A stretch of 64,000 nt of DNA from Mycobacterium sp. (GTDB lineage: Bacteria; Actinomycetota; Actinomycetes; Mycobacteriales; Mycobacteriaceae), in assembly GCA_020438845.1 (NCBI GenBank), contig JAGQTV010000044.1, forward strand, positions 62,001-126,000, in the 5' to 3' direction. This document shows, in pieces, positions 55,811-64,000 of this stretch. Within the stretch, counting starts at the first letter, position 1; each line of letters starts with the position of its first letter. The position numbers were made by a program, and so were the translations under genes. The notes under the pieces are model-generated. The model did no database searches. It was not told the DNA's origin and saw only the letters and a list, made by a program, of their open reading frames with translations.

Positions 55811-57130
55811 GTGACCGATCCGCACTCGCCCACACGGACGTATGTGCTTGACACCTCTGTCCTGCTTTCCGACCCGTGGGCGTGTACGCGGTTCGCCGAG
55901 CACGAGGTGATCGTCCCGCTGGTGGTGATCAGCGAGCTGGAGGGCAAGCGCCACCACCACGAGTTGGGCTGGTTCGCCCGCCAGGCGCTGCGGCTTTTCG
56001 ACGACCTGCGCATCGAGCACGGCCGGCTCGATCAGCCGATCCCAGTCGGGACGCAGGGCGGCACGCTGCACGTCGAGCTCAACCACACCGACCCCACGGT
56101 GCTGCCGGCCGGGTTCCGCACCGATACCAACGATGCCCGGATCCTGGCCTGTGCGGCCAACCTGGCCGCCGAGGGCAAGCGGGTCACCCTGGTGAGCAAG
56201 GACATCCCGTTGCGGGTCAAGGCCGGTGCCGTCGGACTGGCCGCCGACGAGTACCACGCCCAGGACGTGATCACCTCCGGCTGGACCGGGATGTCCGAAC
56301 TCGACGTGACCACCGGGGACGTCGACACGCTCTTCGCCGCAGGCGAGGTGGACCTGGCTGAAGCCCGGGATCTGCCGTGTCACACCGGGGTCCGGCTGCT
56401 GGGCGGCACCTCGCACGCGCTGGGGCGGGTCAATGCCGACAAGCGGTTGCAACTGGTTCGCGGTGACCGGGAGGTGTTCGGTCTGCGCGGACGCTCCGCC
56501 GAACAGCGGGTGGCGCTGGACCTGTTGCTCGACGAGTCGGTCGGGATCGTCTCCCTCGGTGGTAAGGCCGGCACCGGCAAGTCGGCTCTGGCGTTGTGCG
56601 CGGGTCTGGAGGCGGTGCTGGAGCGGCGCACCCAGCGCAAGGTCGTGGTCTTCCGTCCCCTGTATGCCGTCGGCGGCCAGGAGCTCGGTTACCTGCCCGG
56701 CAGCGAGAGCGACAAGATGGGCCCCTGGGCGCAGGCCGTCTTCGACACCCTCGAAGGGCTGGCGAGTCCGGCTGTGCTCGAGGAGGTTCTGGCCCGCGGC
56801 ATGCTCGAAGTCCTGCCGTTGACACACATCCGTGGCCGCTCGCTGCACGATTCGTTCGTCATCGTCGACGAGGCCCAGTCGCTGGAGCGCAACGTCTTGC
56901 TGACCGTGTTGTCCCGGCTCGGTGCGGGCTCGCGGGTGGTGCTCACCCATGACATCGCCCAGCGCGACAACCTGCGGGTCGGGCGCCATGACGGCGTGGC
57001 GGCCGTCATCGAGAAACTCAAAGGCCACCCGTTGTTCGCCCACATCACGCTGATGCGAAGCGAGCGTTCGCCGATCGCGGCGCTGGTCACCGAGATGTTG
57101 GAAGAGATAAGCCCCGGCGCGCTGCCGTAA
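55811..57130 (+). CDS. phoH2: PhoH2: PIN RNase domain fused to PhoH ATPase/helicase
   Basis: This 439-residue protein is a fusion. The N-terminal PIN RNase domain (about 1-140) has acidic residues in [26 protein letters not shown] and [12 protein letters not shown]. The C-terminal PhoH ATPase has Walker [16 protein letters not shown] near residue 255, [18 protein letters not shown], and Walker [16 protein letters not shown]. PhoH2 (Rv1095) unwinds and cleaves RNA and is part of a toxin-antitoxin-like pair. GTG 55811 is the start. Confidence 0.94.
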   Translation: MTDPHSPTRTYVLDTSVLLSDPWACTRFAEHEVIVPLVVISELEGKRHHHELGWFARQALRLFDDLRIEHGRLDQPIPVGTQGGTLHVELNHTDPTVLPAGFRTDTNDARILACAANLAAEGKRVTLVSKDIPLRVKAGAVGLAADEYHAQDVITSGWTGMSELDVTTGDVDTLFAAGEVDLAEARDLPCHTGVRLLGGTSHALGRVNADKRLQLVRGDREVFGLRGRSAEQRVALDLLLDESVGIVSLGGKAGTGKSALALCAGLEAVLERRTQRKVVVFRPLYAVGGQELGYLPGSESDKMGPWAQAVFDTLEGLASPAVLEEVLARGMLEVLPLTHIRGRSLHDSFVIVDEAQSLERNVLLTVLSRLGAGSRVVLTHDIAQRDNLRVGRHDGVAAVIEKLKGHPLFAHITLMRSERSPIAALVTEMLEEISPGALP

Positions 57131-57140
57131 ACTCTCACCC

Positions 57141-57989
57141 GTGCTGCGTCAACTGTCCGTCGTCGCGATAGCGCTGCTGCTAGGCGGTTGCGCGGCTCGG
57201 TCCGACACCGCCAAGGCCGAGTCGGTGGACTGTGCGGTCGACAAGTGCGTGGCGTTCACCTTCGATGACGGCCCGACCCCCTTCACCGACCGACTGCTCG
57301 GCGTGCTCAACGATGCCGGAGCCAAGGCGACGTTCTTCATGATTGGCAACAAGGTGGCGGCGAATCCCGACGGCGCCAAGCGGGTGGCGCAGGCCGGGAT
57401 GGAGATCGGGAATCACACCTGGGAACACCCCAACATGACGACGATCCCATCCGCCGACGTCCCGGCCCAACTAGGCAAGGCCCAGGACGCGATCCGTTCG
57501 GCAACCGGGCAGGCCCCGACGTTGTGGCGCCCGCCCGGCGGCCTTACCGATCAGGCCGTCAACGCGGTCGCCGCCAAAGACGGTCTGGCGGGGATTCTCT
57601 GGGACGTCATCCCGTTCGATTGGATCAACGACGCCAACACCGACGCGACCCGCTACATGCTGATGACCCAGATCAAGCCCGGCTCGGTGGTGCTGTTCCA
57701 TGACAGCTACTCCTCGACCGTCGACCTGGTCTACCAGTTCATCCCGGTGCTGAAAGCCAACGGCTACCACCTGGTGACTGTCAGTCAGATGCTGGGGCCC
57801 CGCGCCCCCGGCAGCGTGTACGGCAGCCGCGAGAACGGCCCGCCGGTCCCCGCTGGTGAGGCGCTACGCGACATTCCGGCCGGTGACATCCCGACGTTGC
57901 CGCCGACCCCGTCCCCGGCCCCGATGCCGAATTTCCCGATCACCGACATCCCGGGCGCCAACTCCGGCGGGCCCAATAATGGCGTCTAG
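57141..57989 (+). CDS. Polysaccharide deacetylase lipoprotein (Rv1096-like)
   Basis: This 282-residue protein has a signal peptide ending in lipobox LLGGC (lipidated Cys17). The NodB domain has the catalytic TFDDGP with metal-binding Asp, the His-x3-His zinc pair in GNHTWEHPNM, WRPPGG, and VLFHDSYSSTVD. A Pro-rich, disordered tail follows. It deacetylates an N-acetyl sugar of the cell envelope; Rv1096 has peptidoglycan deacetylase activity. GTG 57141 follows the phoH2 stop by 10 bp, so they may be co-transcribed. Confidence 0.92.
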   Translation: MLRQLSVVAIALLLGGCAARSDTAKAESVDCAVDKCVAFTFDDGPTPFTDRLLGVLNDAGAKATFFMIGNKVAANPDGAKRVAQAGMEIGNHTWEHPNMTTIPSADVPAQLGKAQDAIRSATGQAPTLWRPPGGLTDQAVNAVAAKDGLAGILWDVIPFDWINDANTDATRYMLMTQIKPGSVVLFHDSYSSTVDLVYQFIPVLKANGYHLVTVSQMLGPRAPGSVYGSRENGPPVPAGEALRDIPAGDIPTLPPTPSPAPMPNFPITDIPGANSGGPNNGV

Positions 57990-57995
57990 CCACCC

Positions 57996-59195
57996 GTGCA
58001 CACGACGACACCCCTTGTCCTCACCATCTTGGTGCTTGGTTACGCCGTACTCTCCGAGCAGGTCAACCGGAAGTACATCGCACCGGCACTGATCTTCGTC
58101 ATTGCCGGAATGGTGTTGGGGCCGTTCGGATTCGGGCTGCTCGACGCAGGAGCCGGGGCCACCGGCTACAGCGTGCTGGCGCAGTTGGCGCTGGCGGTCA
58201 TATTGTTCGACCAGGCAGCCAAGATCGACCTCGATCGAACCAACCTACGGGGGAGGGTGACGCTGCGGCTGCTGCTCCTCGGAATGCCGCTGAGCCTGAT
58301 CCTGGGTGCTCTGACCGCCGTGGCTCTGCTGCCGGTACTGCCGTGGTGGGAGGCGGTGTGCCTGTCGGCGATCGTCGCCCCGACGGAGGTGGCGTTGATC
58401 GAAGGCCTGTTGGAGGACAGGAGAATTCCCGAGCAGGTGCGCCACGCCCTGTCGGTGGAGAGCGGGTTGAACGACGGCTTCGCCCTGGCGGCCCTGTTGG
58501 GTGCGATGGCGTTGGCCTCGGCGCACGCCGATCCGACCGGGGGACAGTGGGCCTGGTTTGCGTTCAGCACCGAGATCGTGTCGCTGATCATCGGAGCGGC
58601 GGTGGGACTTGTCGGTGGGGCGTTGGTGTCCTGGTCCCGGCATCGAGGGTGGATGAGTGACACCTGGGCGCAGTTGGCCACGCTCGCGTTGGCATTCATC
58701 TGTCTGGAACTCGGTGAGCGACTGCATGCCAGTGGCTTCGTGGCAGCTTTCACCGGCGGGCTGGCGTTCGCCTTCGTGTCCCGCCGTCATTCCGAGGCCC
58801 CGCTACCGACACAGTTCTCCGACGCCACCGGGCAGTTACTCGAGCTGACGGTTTTCGCGATGTTCGGCGCTTTCGCGGTGATCGACGGGTGGAAGCAGGC
58901 CGACTGGCGGGTGGTGGCCTTCGCGGTGGTGGCGGTGTTCGTGGTGCGGGTCGTGGCTGTTCTCCTCGCGCTGTGGGGATCCGACCTGCCGACGTCTGAC
59001 CGGCTGTTCATCGGCTGGTTCGGCCCTCGGGGCATCGGTACGGCGGTCTTGGGCCTCGTGGTGGTGGAGCGCGGTGCGATCGAGAACATCGGCCGCATCG
59101 GCATGGTTGTCGTCGTGGCTGTGACGCTGAGCCTGGTCCTGCACAGCCTGACAGCCGGTTTCGGCATCAGCCGGCTGGCACGCGCCCGCTCCTGA
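57996..59195 (+). CDS. CPA1-type cation:proton antiporter
   Basis: This 399-residue membrane protein has about twelve to thirteen helices: a short N-terminal helix, GPFGFGLLDAG, and VILFDQAAKIDLDRTNLRG. The ion-transport core is VAPTEVALIEGLLEDRRIPEQVRHALSVESGLNDGFAL, with conserved Asp/Glu. FIGWFGPRGIGTAVLGLVVV closes the core. It exchanges Na+ or K+ for protons for pH or volume control. It begins 6 bp after the deacetylase stop. I do not recall this gene at the M. tuberculosis locus. Confidence 0.9.
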   Translation: MHTTTPLVLTILVLGYAVLSEQVNRKYIAPALIFVIAGMVLGPFGFGLLDAGAGATGYSVLAQLALAVILFDQAAKIDLDRTNLRGRVTLRLLLLGMPLSLILGALTAVALLPVLPWWEAVCLSAIVAPTEVALIEGLLEDRRIPEQVRHALSVESGLNDGFALAALLGAMALASAHADPTGGQWAWFAFSTEIVSLIIGAAVGLVGGALVSWSRHRGWMSDTWAQLATLALAFICLELGERLHASGFVAAFTGGLAFAFVSRRHSEAPLPTQFSDATGQLLELTVFAMFGAFAVIDGWKQADWRVVAFAVVAVFVVRVVAVLLALWGSDLPTSDRLFIGWFGPRGIGTAVLGLVVVERGAIENIGRIGMVVVVAVTLSLVLHSLTAGFGISRLARARS

Positions 59196-59203
59196 TGGCC
59201 GGA

Positions 59204-60511
59204 TCAACCTCCCGGCACCTCCCGCACCGCTAGGTCGGGCCTGTCCACCAGGATCGTCGCGAGGTTGAATCCGGTCATCTGCTCCAGCGCATAGCGGGAA
59301 TACCCGGAATGCCCGCGCGAGGCGGTCTTGTGGAACTCCTCGCCGGCCAGGCTGACCCAGCCGTCGCCCGTTTCCAGGTGGTTGAAGCGGTACCGGTCGG
59401 GGGAGCCCGCGATCACCTCGTTGGGGTCCGAGCCCCAACCGTGCAGGGGAGCCAGCGCGCCGATGGAGCGGATCTGGTCATCGGGTGCGGTCATCACGAA
59501 GAAGTGGTCGTCGGTCATCCCGACCTTGGCCGGGGAGGTCGCCTCGAAACCCGGTGAGCCGTACATCACCGCGTTATCGACCACCGCACTTGCACCGTCT
59601 TTCAACGCGATTCCCGCAAGCACGGATCCGTAGGAATGACCGAAGAGGGCAATGGTCTGATCGGGCCGCTGTGCGGCGCCGGCTAAGTCGTTCAGGAACG
59701 ATTCCAGCTTGGGCGCGCCCTTGTGCGCCAGATTGTCGACGATCGTGTCCGGGGCGCCGAGTCCGGGCGGGGGCTGATAGCCGGCCCAGACGATGGTCGA
59801 GATCGCTTCGCTCTCTTGAATTTTCGTTGCTATGAGCCGAGCCTGCTGTCGTAATTCCGCTGCTTCCCGGGTCATTCCCGCGATGCTGTGCCGGGTGGCT
59901 CCGGTGACGCCGGGAACCGTCACCGACACATGGTCGGCGTTGAAGGGGTCACCGATCGCGGTGGCGGCCGGGATCATCTCGGAAGGGGTTTCGGGCCTGG
60001 ACAGGTACAGCAGGTGGGAGTCGGGCACGGTGAGTGCATCCCGGATGGCTCCGATGTCGGCGAGTCGGTCGGTCCTGACCTGGCCATCGGGCAGCTGGTT
60101 GTACTGCTGTTCCATGCGATTGAGCAGGTCACGGTTGGCGTGATCGACCGCAGCGATGTCCCCGGTTGAGAAATCGGCGCCGCCGCTGAGTTTGGGCCGA
60201 CCTCCTCGCACCAGATCGGTGGTGAAGTGAAGGCCGCTTGCCAGCTGCGTGTCGGCGGTCTCGTAGGAACCTGCGGCGAGATCCAGGCGGTCGGCGAATT
60301 GGGACATGTCCTGGGCAAGGTCACGGGCTTGGCGCTCGAGGACATCCGCGAGTTGTGCGCAGGCCGCTCCGCTGGCGAGTCCGGGCAGGCAGACGGCCGT
60401 CTTCGACAGCGCGGGCGCCGGGGTGCCACGGTGCAGTTCACCAGCGGTGGACCGCAGTCCGAGGCCGATGCGGCGCAATGTCGAGGGATCGACGTCGAGT
60501 GTTCCCGTCAT
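59204..60511 (-). CDS. DUF1023 alpha/beta hydrolase with WXG-like N-terminal helices
   Basis: The 435 residues begin with about 110 residues of paired helices (TLRRIGLGLRSTAGELH, LADVLERQARDLAQDMSQFADRLDLAAGSYETADTQLA), which resemble ESX-type target domains. A DUF1023 hydrolase core follows with nucleophile elbow FGHSYGSVLAG, NAVMYGSPGFEA, TAPDDQIRSIG and His in GHSGYSRYA. It may be exported by a type VII system or act in the cytoplasm; no YxxxD/E signal is obvious at the C-terminus. It is convergent with the antiporter with an 8-bp gap. Confidence 0.83.
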   Translation of the reverse strand: MTGTLDVDPSTLRRIGLGLRSTAGELHRGTPAPALSKTAVCLPGLASGAACAQLADVLERQARDLAQDMSQFADRLDLAAGSYETADTQLASGLHFTTDLVRGGRPKLSGGADFSTGDIAAVDHANRDLLNRMEQQYNQLPDGQVRTDRLADIGAIRDALTVPDSHLLYLSRPETPSEMIPAATAIGDPFNADHVSVTVPGVTGATRHSIAGMTREAAELRQQARLIATKIQESEAISTIVWAGYQPPPGLGAPDTIVDNLAHKGAPKLESFLNDLAGAAQRPDQTIALFGHSYGSVLAGIALKDGASAVVDNAVMYGSPGFEATSPAKVGMTDDHFFVMTAPDDQIRSIGALAPLHGWGSDPNEVIAGSPDRYRFNHLETGDGWVSLAGEEFHKTASRGHSGYSRYALEQMTGFNLATILVDRPDLAVREVPGG

Positions 60512-60660
60512 GCTGCGACCCCCGATGGACCCCGGCTCGGCTGCCGGCTGAAAAAAATCCTAAGGGCCGCCGGGACTGGCCTCCTGCACCAATTTTCGAA
60601 ACAGGGCTGCAGTCGCAGAGCAGGTGGCCAAGGCGTTCCGTTCTTGGCAAGCTGCTCATC

Positions 60661-61326
60661 ATGGTGAGCGGCCGACCGATGATCGTGGTGGCCGGACGCA
60701 ACAATTTCAGGGAGTATTCAGATTCTCTGAACGCTATGGTCGACGATCTTCAGAAGGCCGGATACCCGGTCTGCCGACTGGAGCAGCGCAACATCGCGAC
60801 TTCTCGCTGGCTTGACGACCGATCCGCCCGCCTGCGCCGGCGGCAAGACGGCCTGACGAAAGCGATCAAGGCGCTGATACTCCTGTCGCGGCCTGCGCGC
60901 TGGGACTATTTTCTGAAGTTGGTCGAGGCTCCGCATGCGTCCGCCGCACGGGATCTGCGCAGGTTGATCCGTGGTTTGCCCACCGACCAGGTTTGTCTGG
61001 TCTCCCACTCCGCCGGCGGAATAGTCGCCTCCCAGGTGGCGTCCGAGCAGGCCGTCACCAAGCTGGTCTGTTTCGGGTACCCCTTCAAACACCCCGACCG
61101 GGCGGAGGAGCCCGATCGGACCGCACACCTGAGTTCCGTGACCAAACCGTTCCTGATCATCCAAGGAGAGCAGGACGACTACGGGACCGCGGCCGACGCT
61201 CAACGCTACGGCCTGTCAGCGAGCACGATCGTGGCAAGTGTTGCGGCCGATCACGGTTACGGCAACCTCGACACCGCTGAATACCGCAGGTGCCTGGCGA
61301 TGTTGCTGGACTTCCTGGACGGATGA
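60661..61326 (+). CDS. Small alpha/beta hydrolase
   Basis: This 221-residue protein has an alpha/beta hydrolase core: IVVAGRNNFREYSDSLN (possible oxyanion loop), nucleophile elbow LVSHSAGGIVASQ, strand FLIIQGEQDDYG with catalytic Asp, and His in ADHGYGNLDT. It has no lid domain and no signal peptide. The basic region SARLRRRQDGL lies before the elbow. The start is ATG 60661; longer in-frame readings run through the divergent DUF1023 gene. Convergent with fumC with a 2-bp gap. Substrate unknown. Confidence 0.8.
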   Translation: MVSGRPMIVVAGRNNFREYSDSLNAMVDDLQKAGYPVCRLEQRNIATSRWLDDRSARLRRRQDGLTKAIKALILLSRPARWDYFLKLVEAPHASAARDLRRLIRGLPTDQVCLVSHSAGGIVASQVASEQAVTKLVCFGYPFKHPDRAEEPDRTAHLSSVTKPFLIIQGEQDDYGTAADAQRYGLSASTIVASVAADHGYGNLDTAEYRRCLAMLLDFLDG

Positions 61327-61328
61327 GC

Positions 61329-62744
61329 TCAGCTCTCGTCGCGGACCTTCGCCATCGCCAGGACGTCGAGGCGCTTGTCGAGTTCCGCCTCGGAGAGCTT
61401 GTCGCCGATCAGGCCCCGATCGATGACCGTCTGCCGAATCGTCTTGTGCTCCTTGAGGGCTTCCTTGGCGACCGCAGCCGCCTCCTCGTAGCCGATCGCC
61501 GAGTTCAGTGGTGTGACGATCGACGGGGATGACTCCGCCAGCCGCTTGAGTCGGGCCTCGTCGGCCACCAGGCCGTCGATGCAGCGCTCGGCGAACAGCC
61601 GGGACACGTTGGCCAGCAATGTGAACGACTCAAGCAGGTTGCGCGCCATCATCGGGATGTAGACGTTCAGTTCGAACGCACCGGAGAGGCCGCCCACGGT
61701 GATCGCGGCGTCGTTGCCGATCACCTGTGCCGCCACCTGGGTCACCGCCTCGGGGAGGACGGGGTTGACCTTTCCCGGCATGATCGAGCTGCCGGGCTGC
61801 AGGTCGGGCAGGTGCAGTTCGGCCAGGCCGGTCAGCGGGCCGGACCCCATCCAGCGGATGTCGTTGGCGATCTTGGTCAGTGACACGGCGATGGTCTTCA
61901 AGGCGCCGGAAGCCTCGACCAACCCGTCACGGGCGGCCTGTGCCTCGAAAGAGTTTTTGGCCGTCGTCAATTCGGCCAGGCCGGTCTGCTCCACGAGGAC
62001 ATCGACCACCTTGGCGCCGAATCCGTCGGGCGCGTTGAGTCCGGTGCCGACAGCCGTACCGCCAATGGCCAGTTCGCCGAGTCGGGGGAGGCACGCGCGG
62101 ACCCGTTCGATACCGGCCTCGATCTGGCGGGCATAGCCGCCGAACTCCTGGCCGAGGGTGACCGGAACGGCGTCCATGAGGTGCGTGCGGCCGGATTTCA
62201 CAACCGTCCGCCACAGAGCGGCCTTCTCGGCCAGTGACTTGTGCAGCACCTCGAGTGCCGGAATCAACTGGCGCACAGCGGCTTCGGTGGCGGCGATGTG
62301 AGTCGATGTCGGGAAGGTGTCATTGGACGACTGGGACATGTTCACGTCGTCGTTGGGGTGCACCGTCACACCGTTGCGGGCGCAGATGGAGGCGATCACC
62401 TCGTTTGCGTTCATGTTGGAACTGGTGCCCGACCCGGTCTGGAACACGTCGATGGGGAATTGGTCGTCGTGCTGACCGTCTGCGATTTCTCCGGCGGCGG
62501 CCATGATCGCGTCGGCCTTCTCGGCCGGCAGCTTTCCGAGATCCTTGTTGACCTGAGCACAGGCCGATTTCAGCAGGGCCATCGCTCGGATCTGGTTGCG
62601 GTCCAGGCCTCGGAAGGAGATCGGGAAGTTCTCCACGGCCCGCTGGGTCTGCGCGCGCCACAGGGCCTTGGCCGGAACCCGGACCTCGCCCATGGTGTCG
62701 TGCTCGATCCGGTACTCGCCGTCAGCCGGAGTGGGGGAGTTCAT
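61329..62744 (-). CDS. fumC: Fumarate hydratase class II
   Basis: This 471-residue tetrameric lyase of the TCA cycle converts fumarate to malate. Motifs are [58 protein letters not shown], and the family signature [16 protein letters not shown] with catalytic Ser in the SS loop. It is related to Rv1098c (474 residues). ATG 62744 has GAAAGG upstream. It is 43 bp downstream of glpX on the same strand; the two central-carbon genes probably form an operon. Confidence 0.96.
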   Translation of the reverse strand: MNSPTPADGEYRIEHDTMGEVRVPAKALWRAQTQRAVENFPISFRGLDRNQIRAMALLKSACAQVNKDLGKLPAEKADAIMAAAGEIADGQHDDQFPIDVFQTGSGTSSNMNANEVIASICARNGVTVHPNDDVNMSQSSNDTFPTSTHIAATEAAVRQLIPALEVLHKSLAEKAALWRTVVKSGRTHLMDAVPVTLGQEFGGYARQIEAGIERVRACLPRLGELAIGGTAVGTGLNAPDGFGAKVVDVLVEQTGLAELTTAKNSFEAQAARDGLVEASGALKTIAVSLTKIANDIRWMGSGPLTGLAELHLPDLQPGSSIMPGKVNPVLPEAVTQVAAQVIGNDAAITVGGLSGAFELNVYIPMMARNLLESFTLLANVSRLFAERCIDGLVADEARLKRLAESSPSIVTPLNSAIGYEEAAAVAKEALKEHKTIRQTVIDRGLIGDKLSEAELDKRLDVLAMAKVRDES

Positions 62745-62787
62745 CGATAGCCTTTCTTGCCGGGAAATAGGGGAGCGGGGCCGAAAA

Positions 62788-63873
62788 CTAGGGAAGGGGA
62801 TAGGCGGCAGAACTGTCCCCGGTGAAGTCCACCGCGGAATATTCGTTGAGCTTGGAAAGCCGGTGGTAGGCATCGATCATGCGGACGGTGCCGGACTTGG
62901 ACCGCATGACGATGGACTGAGTCGTGCAGCCGCCGCCGAAGAAGCGCACGCCTTTGAGCAGATCGCCGTCGGTGACCCCGGTGGCGCAGAAGAACACGTT
63001 CTCGCCGCTCACCAGGTCCTCGGTGGTGAGCACCCGGCTCAAGTCGTGGCCGCGGTCGATTGCCTTCTGGCGTTCTTCGTCGTCCTTGGGGGCCAGGGTG
63101 GCCTGGATCTCGCCGCCCATGCAGCGGATCGCGGCGGCGGTGATGATGCCCTCGGGGGTGCCGCCGATACCCACCAGCAGGTCGGTCCCCGAGTCGGGAC
63201 GGCAGGCCGAAATCGCTCCGGCCACATCGCCGTCGGAGATCAGCCGGATCCGGGCGCCGGCGCCGCGGACTTCCGCCATGAGCTTCTCGTGGCGCGGCCG
63301 GTCCAGGATGCAGACCGTGATGTCGGAGACCGACGCCTTGCGTACCTTGGCGATCCGCTGAATGTTGGCTGCAATCGGTGAGGTGATGTCGATGAAGTCG
63401 GCGACATCAGGTCCGGCGGCGATCTTGTTCATGTAGAACACCGCCGACGGATCGAACATGGCCCCGCGTTCGGCCACCGCGAGCACCGAGATGGCATTGG
63501 GCATGCCCTTGGCCATCAACGTCGTTCCGTCGATGGGATCGACCGCGAAGTCACATTCCGGGCCGTCGCCGTTGCCCACCTCTTCGCCGTTGTAGAGCAT
63601 CGGGGCGTTGTCCTTCTCGCCTTCCCCGATCACCACCACGCCCCGCATCGAGACGGAGTTCACCAATTGGCGCATGGCATCGACGGCCGCGCCGTCGCCG
63701 CCCTCCTTGTTGCCGCGGCCCACCCAGCGACCGGCGGCCATGGCGCCCGCCTCGGTGACACGGACCAACTCGAGAGCGAGGTTGCGGTCGGGGGATTCGC
63801 GGCGACGGGCTTCCGCCTGACGACGATGCGGGACGGAGTCCCGAGGAGGAGTCGGGCAATCGCTTTCAGGCAT
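62788..63873 (-). CDS. glpX: Class II fructose-1,6-bisphosphatase GlpX
   Basis: This 361-residue lithium-sensitive-fold phosphatase is essential for gluconeogenesis in mycobacteria (Rv1099c). Motifs are [23 protein letters not shown] (metal-binding Glu), [26 protein letters not shown] (DPIDGTT core), [15 protein letters not shown], and [24 protein letters not shown] 63873 is preferred, since it begins with [10 protein letters not shown]; an in-frame extension would run over the divergent gene's start. It heads the glpX-fumC unit. Confidence 0.95.
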   Translation of the reverse strand: MPESDCPTPPRDSVPHRRQAEARRRESPDRNLALELVRVTEAGAMAAGRWVGRGNKEGGDGAAVDAMRQLVNSVSMRGVVVIGEGEKDNAPMLYNGEEVGNGDGPECDFAVDPIDGTTLMAKGMPNAISVLAVAERGAMFDPSAVFYMNKIAAGPDVADFIDITSPIAANIQRIAKVRKASVSDITVCILDRPRHEKLMAEVRGAGARIRLISDGDVAGAISACRPDSGTDLLVGIGGTPEGIITAAAIRCMGGEIQATLAPKDDEERQKAIDRGHDLSRVLTTEDLVSGENVFFCATGVTDGDLLKGVRFFGGGCTTQSIVMRSKSGTVRMIDAYHRLSKLNEYSAVDFTGDSSAAYPLP

Positions 63874-63898
63874 GGCAGTGATTGTCCCAGAACAGGCT

Positions 63899-63916
63899 CC
63901 CAGGTCCAGACCTGGG
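63899..63916. promoter_or_regulatory. 18-bp inverted repeat in the glpX/DUF4245 divergent promoter
   Basis: CCCAGGTCCAGACCTGGG has 8-bp arms and a 2-nt centre, in the 55-bp gap between the two start codons. The tight centre and location favour an operator over a terminator. Confidence 0.5.
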
Positions 63917-63928
63917 ATACTGGCAATC

Positions 63929-64000
63929 GTGAGTGACCCCAAACCCAGGCTGCTGCAGGACGGTCGCGACATGTTTTGGTCGCTGGCTCCGCTGGTATTG
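63929..64000 (+). CDS. DUF4245 family protein, N-terminal fragment
   Basis: The 24 visible codons read [24 protein letters not shown]. This is the conserved opening of DUF4245 proteins (Rv1100-like): a basic cytoplasmic start with the [15 protein letters not shown] motif leading into a transmembrane helix. The remaining roughly 190 residues lie beyond the window. It is divergent from glpX, as in M. tuberculosis. Function unknown. Confidence 0.75.
   Translation, partial: MSDPKPRLLQDGRDMFWSLAPLVL

Overview
The window is a high-GC actinobacterial chromosome segment whose gene order identifies it as a Mycobacterium/Mycolicibacterium. From memory of the M. tuberculosis H37Rv map, it carries the Rv1024-Rv1026 end (FtsB-like, DUF501, ppx2), then a long stretch collinear with Rv1057-Rv1064c, Rv1069c-Rv1086 and Rv1092c-Rv1100. 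Mycothiol chemistry (mca), DesA2, PhoH2, a Pra antigen homolog and a PGRS protein all fit the genus. It is not M. tuberculosis: many genes between the syntenic blocks are different.

Region by region. 1-2.1 kb: division/polyphosphate genes, an unannotated-looking 36-residue Cys-rich peptide gene, and tRNA-Leu(UAA). 2.1-9.1 kb: membrane and transport accessory genes (DUF2254, CynX-type MFS, exported protein, FUSC efflux, epoxide-hydrolase-like enzyme). 9.1-23.4 kb: beta-propeller (Rv1057-like), FadD14-like ligase, a MASE1-CHASE-PP2C receptor phosphatase with a thiolase, then Rv1059-1061-like genes, an ABC exporter translationally coupled to a patatin, and LpqV. 23.4-32.4 kb: Abhydrolase_9 protein, echA8/echA9, Bax-inhibitor protein, a DUF559 nuclease gene framed by palindromic repeats, fadA3, SGNH and LipU lipases. 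32.4-44 kb: cbs-pra-(pra-like)-metB sulfur amino-acid block, GPP34, greA with a structured leader, mca, a DUF255 thioredoxin-fold protein, a PLP decarboxylase and hemolysin III. 44.5-49.8 kb: Z-prenyl diphosphate synthase, a 7TM-type protein, a small membrane protein followed by a stand-alone atpE (ATP synthase subunit c), coaA and a DUF885 protein. 49.8-64 kb: a Sec-exported aspartic-protease/PGRS protein with no PE domain, a long-form SHMT, desA2, phoH2, a deacetylase lipoprotein, a CPA1 antiporter, two hydrolases, fumC, glpX and the start of a DUF4245 gene.

The genes mainly serve lipid/acyl-CoA turnover, transsulfuration (cbs, metB), central carbon metabolism (fumC, glpX), CoA synthesis and envelope biogenesis. 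The most unusual items are: the extra-operonic atpE with its small membrane partner and phased GGCAGT repeats; the PE-less DTG-protease/PGRS protein; the DUF559 gene bracketed by 19-bp repeat palindromes; the Cys-rich mini-gene after ppx2; and a set of mutually exclusive inverted repeats in front of greA. Many genes appear leaderless, with TANNNT boxes 5-8 nt before the start codon. No insertion sequence, prophage or CRISPR array was seen. All family names come from reading the translated sequence; no database search was run.
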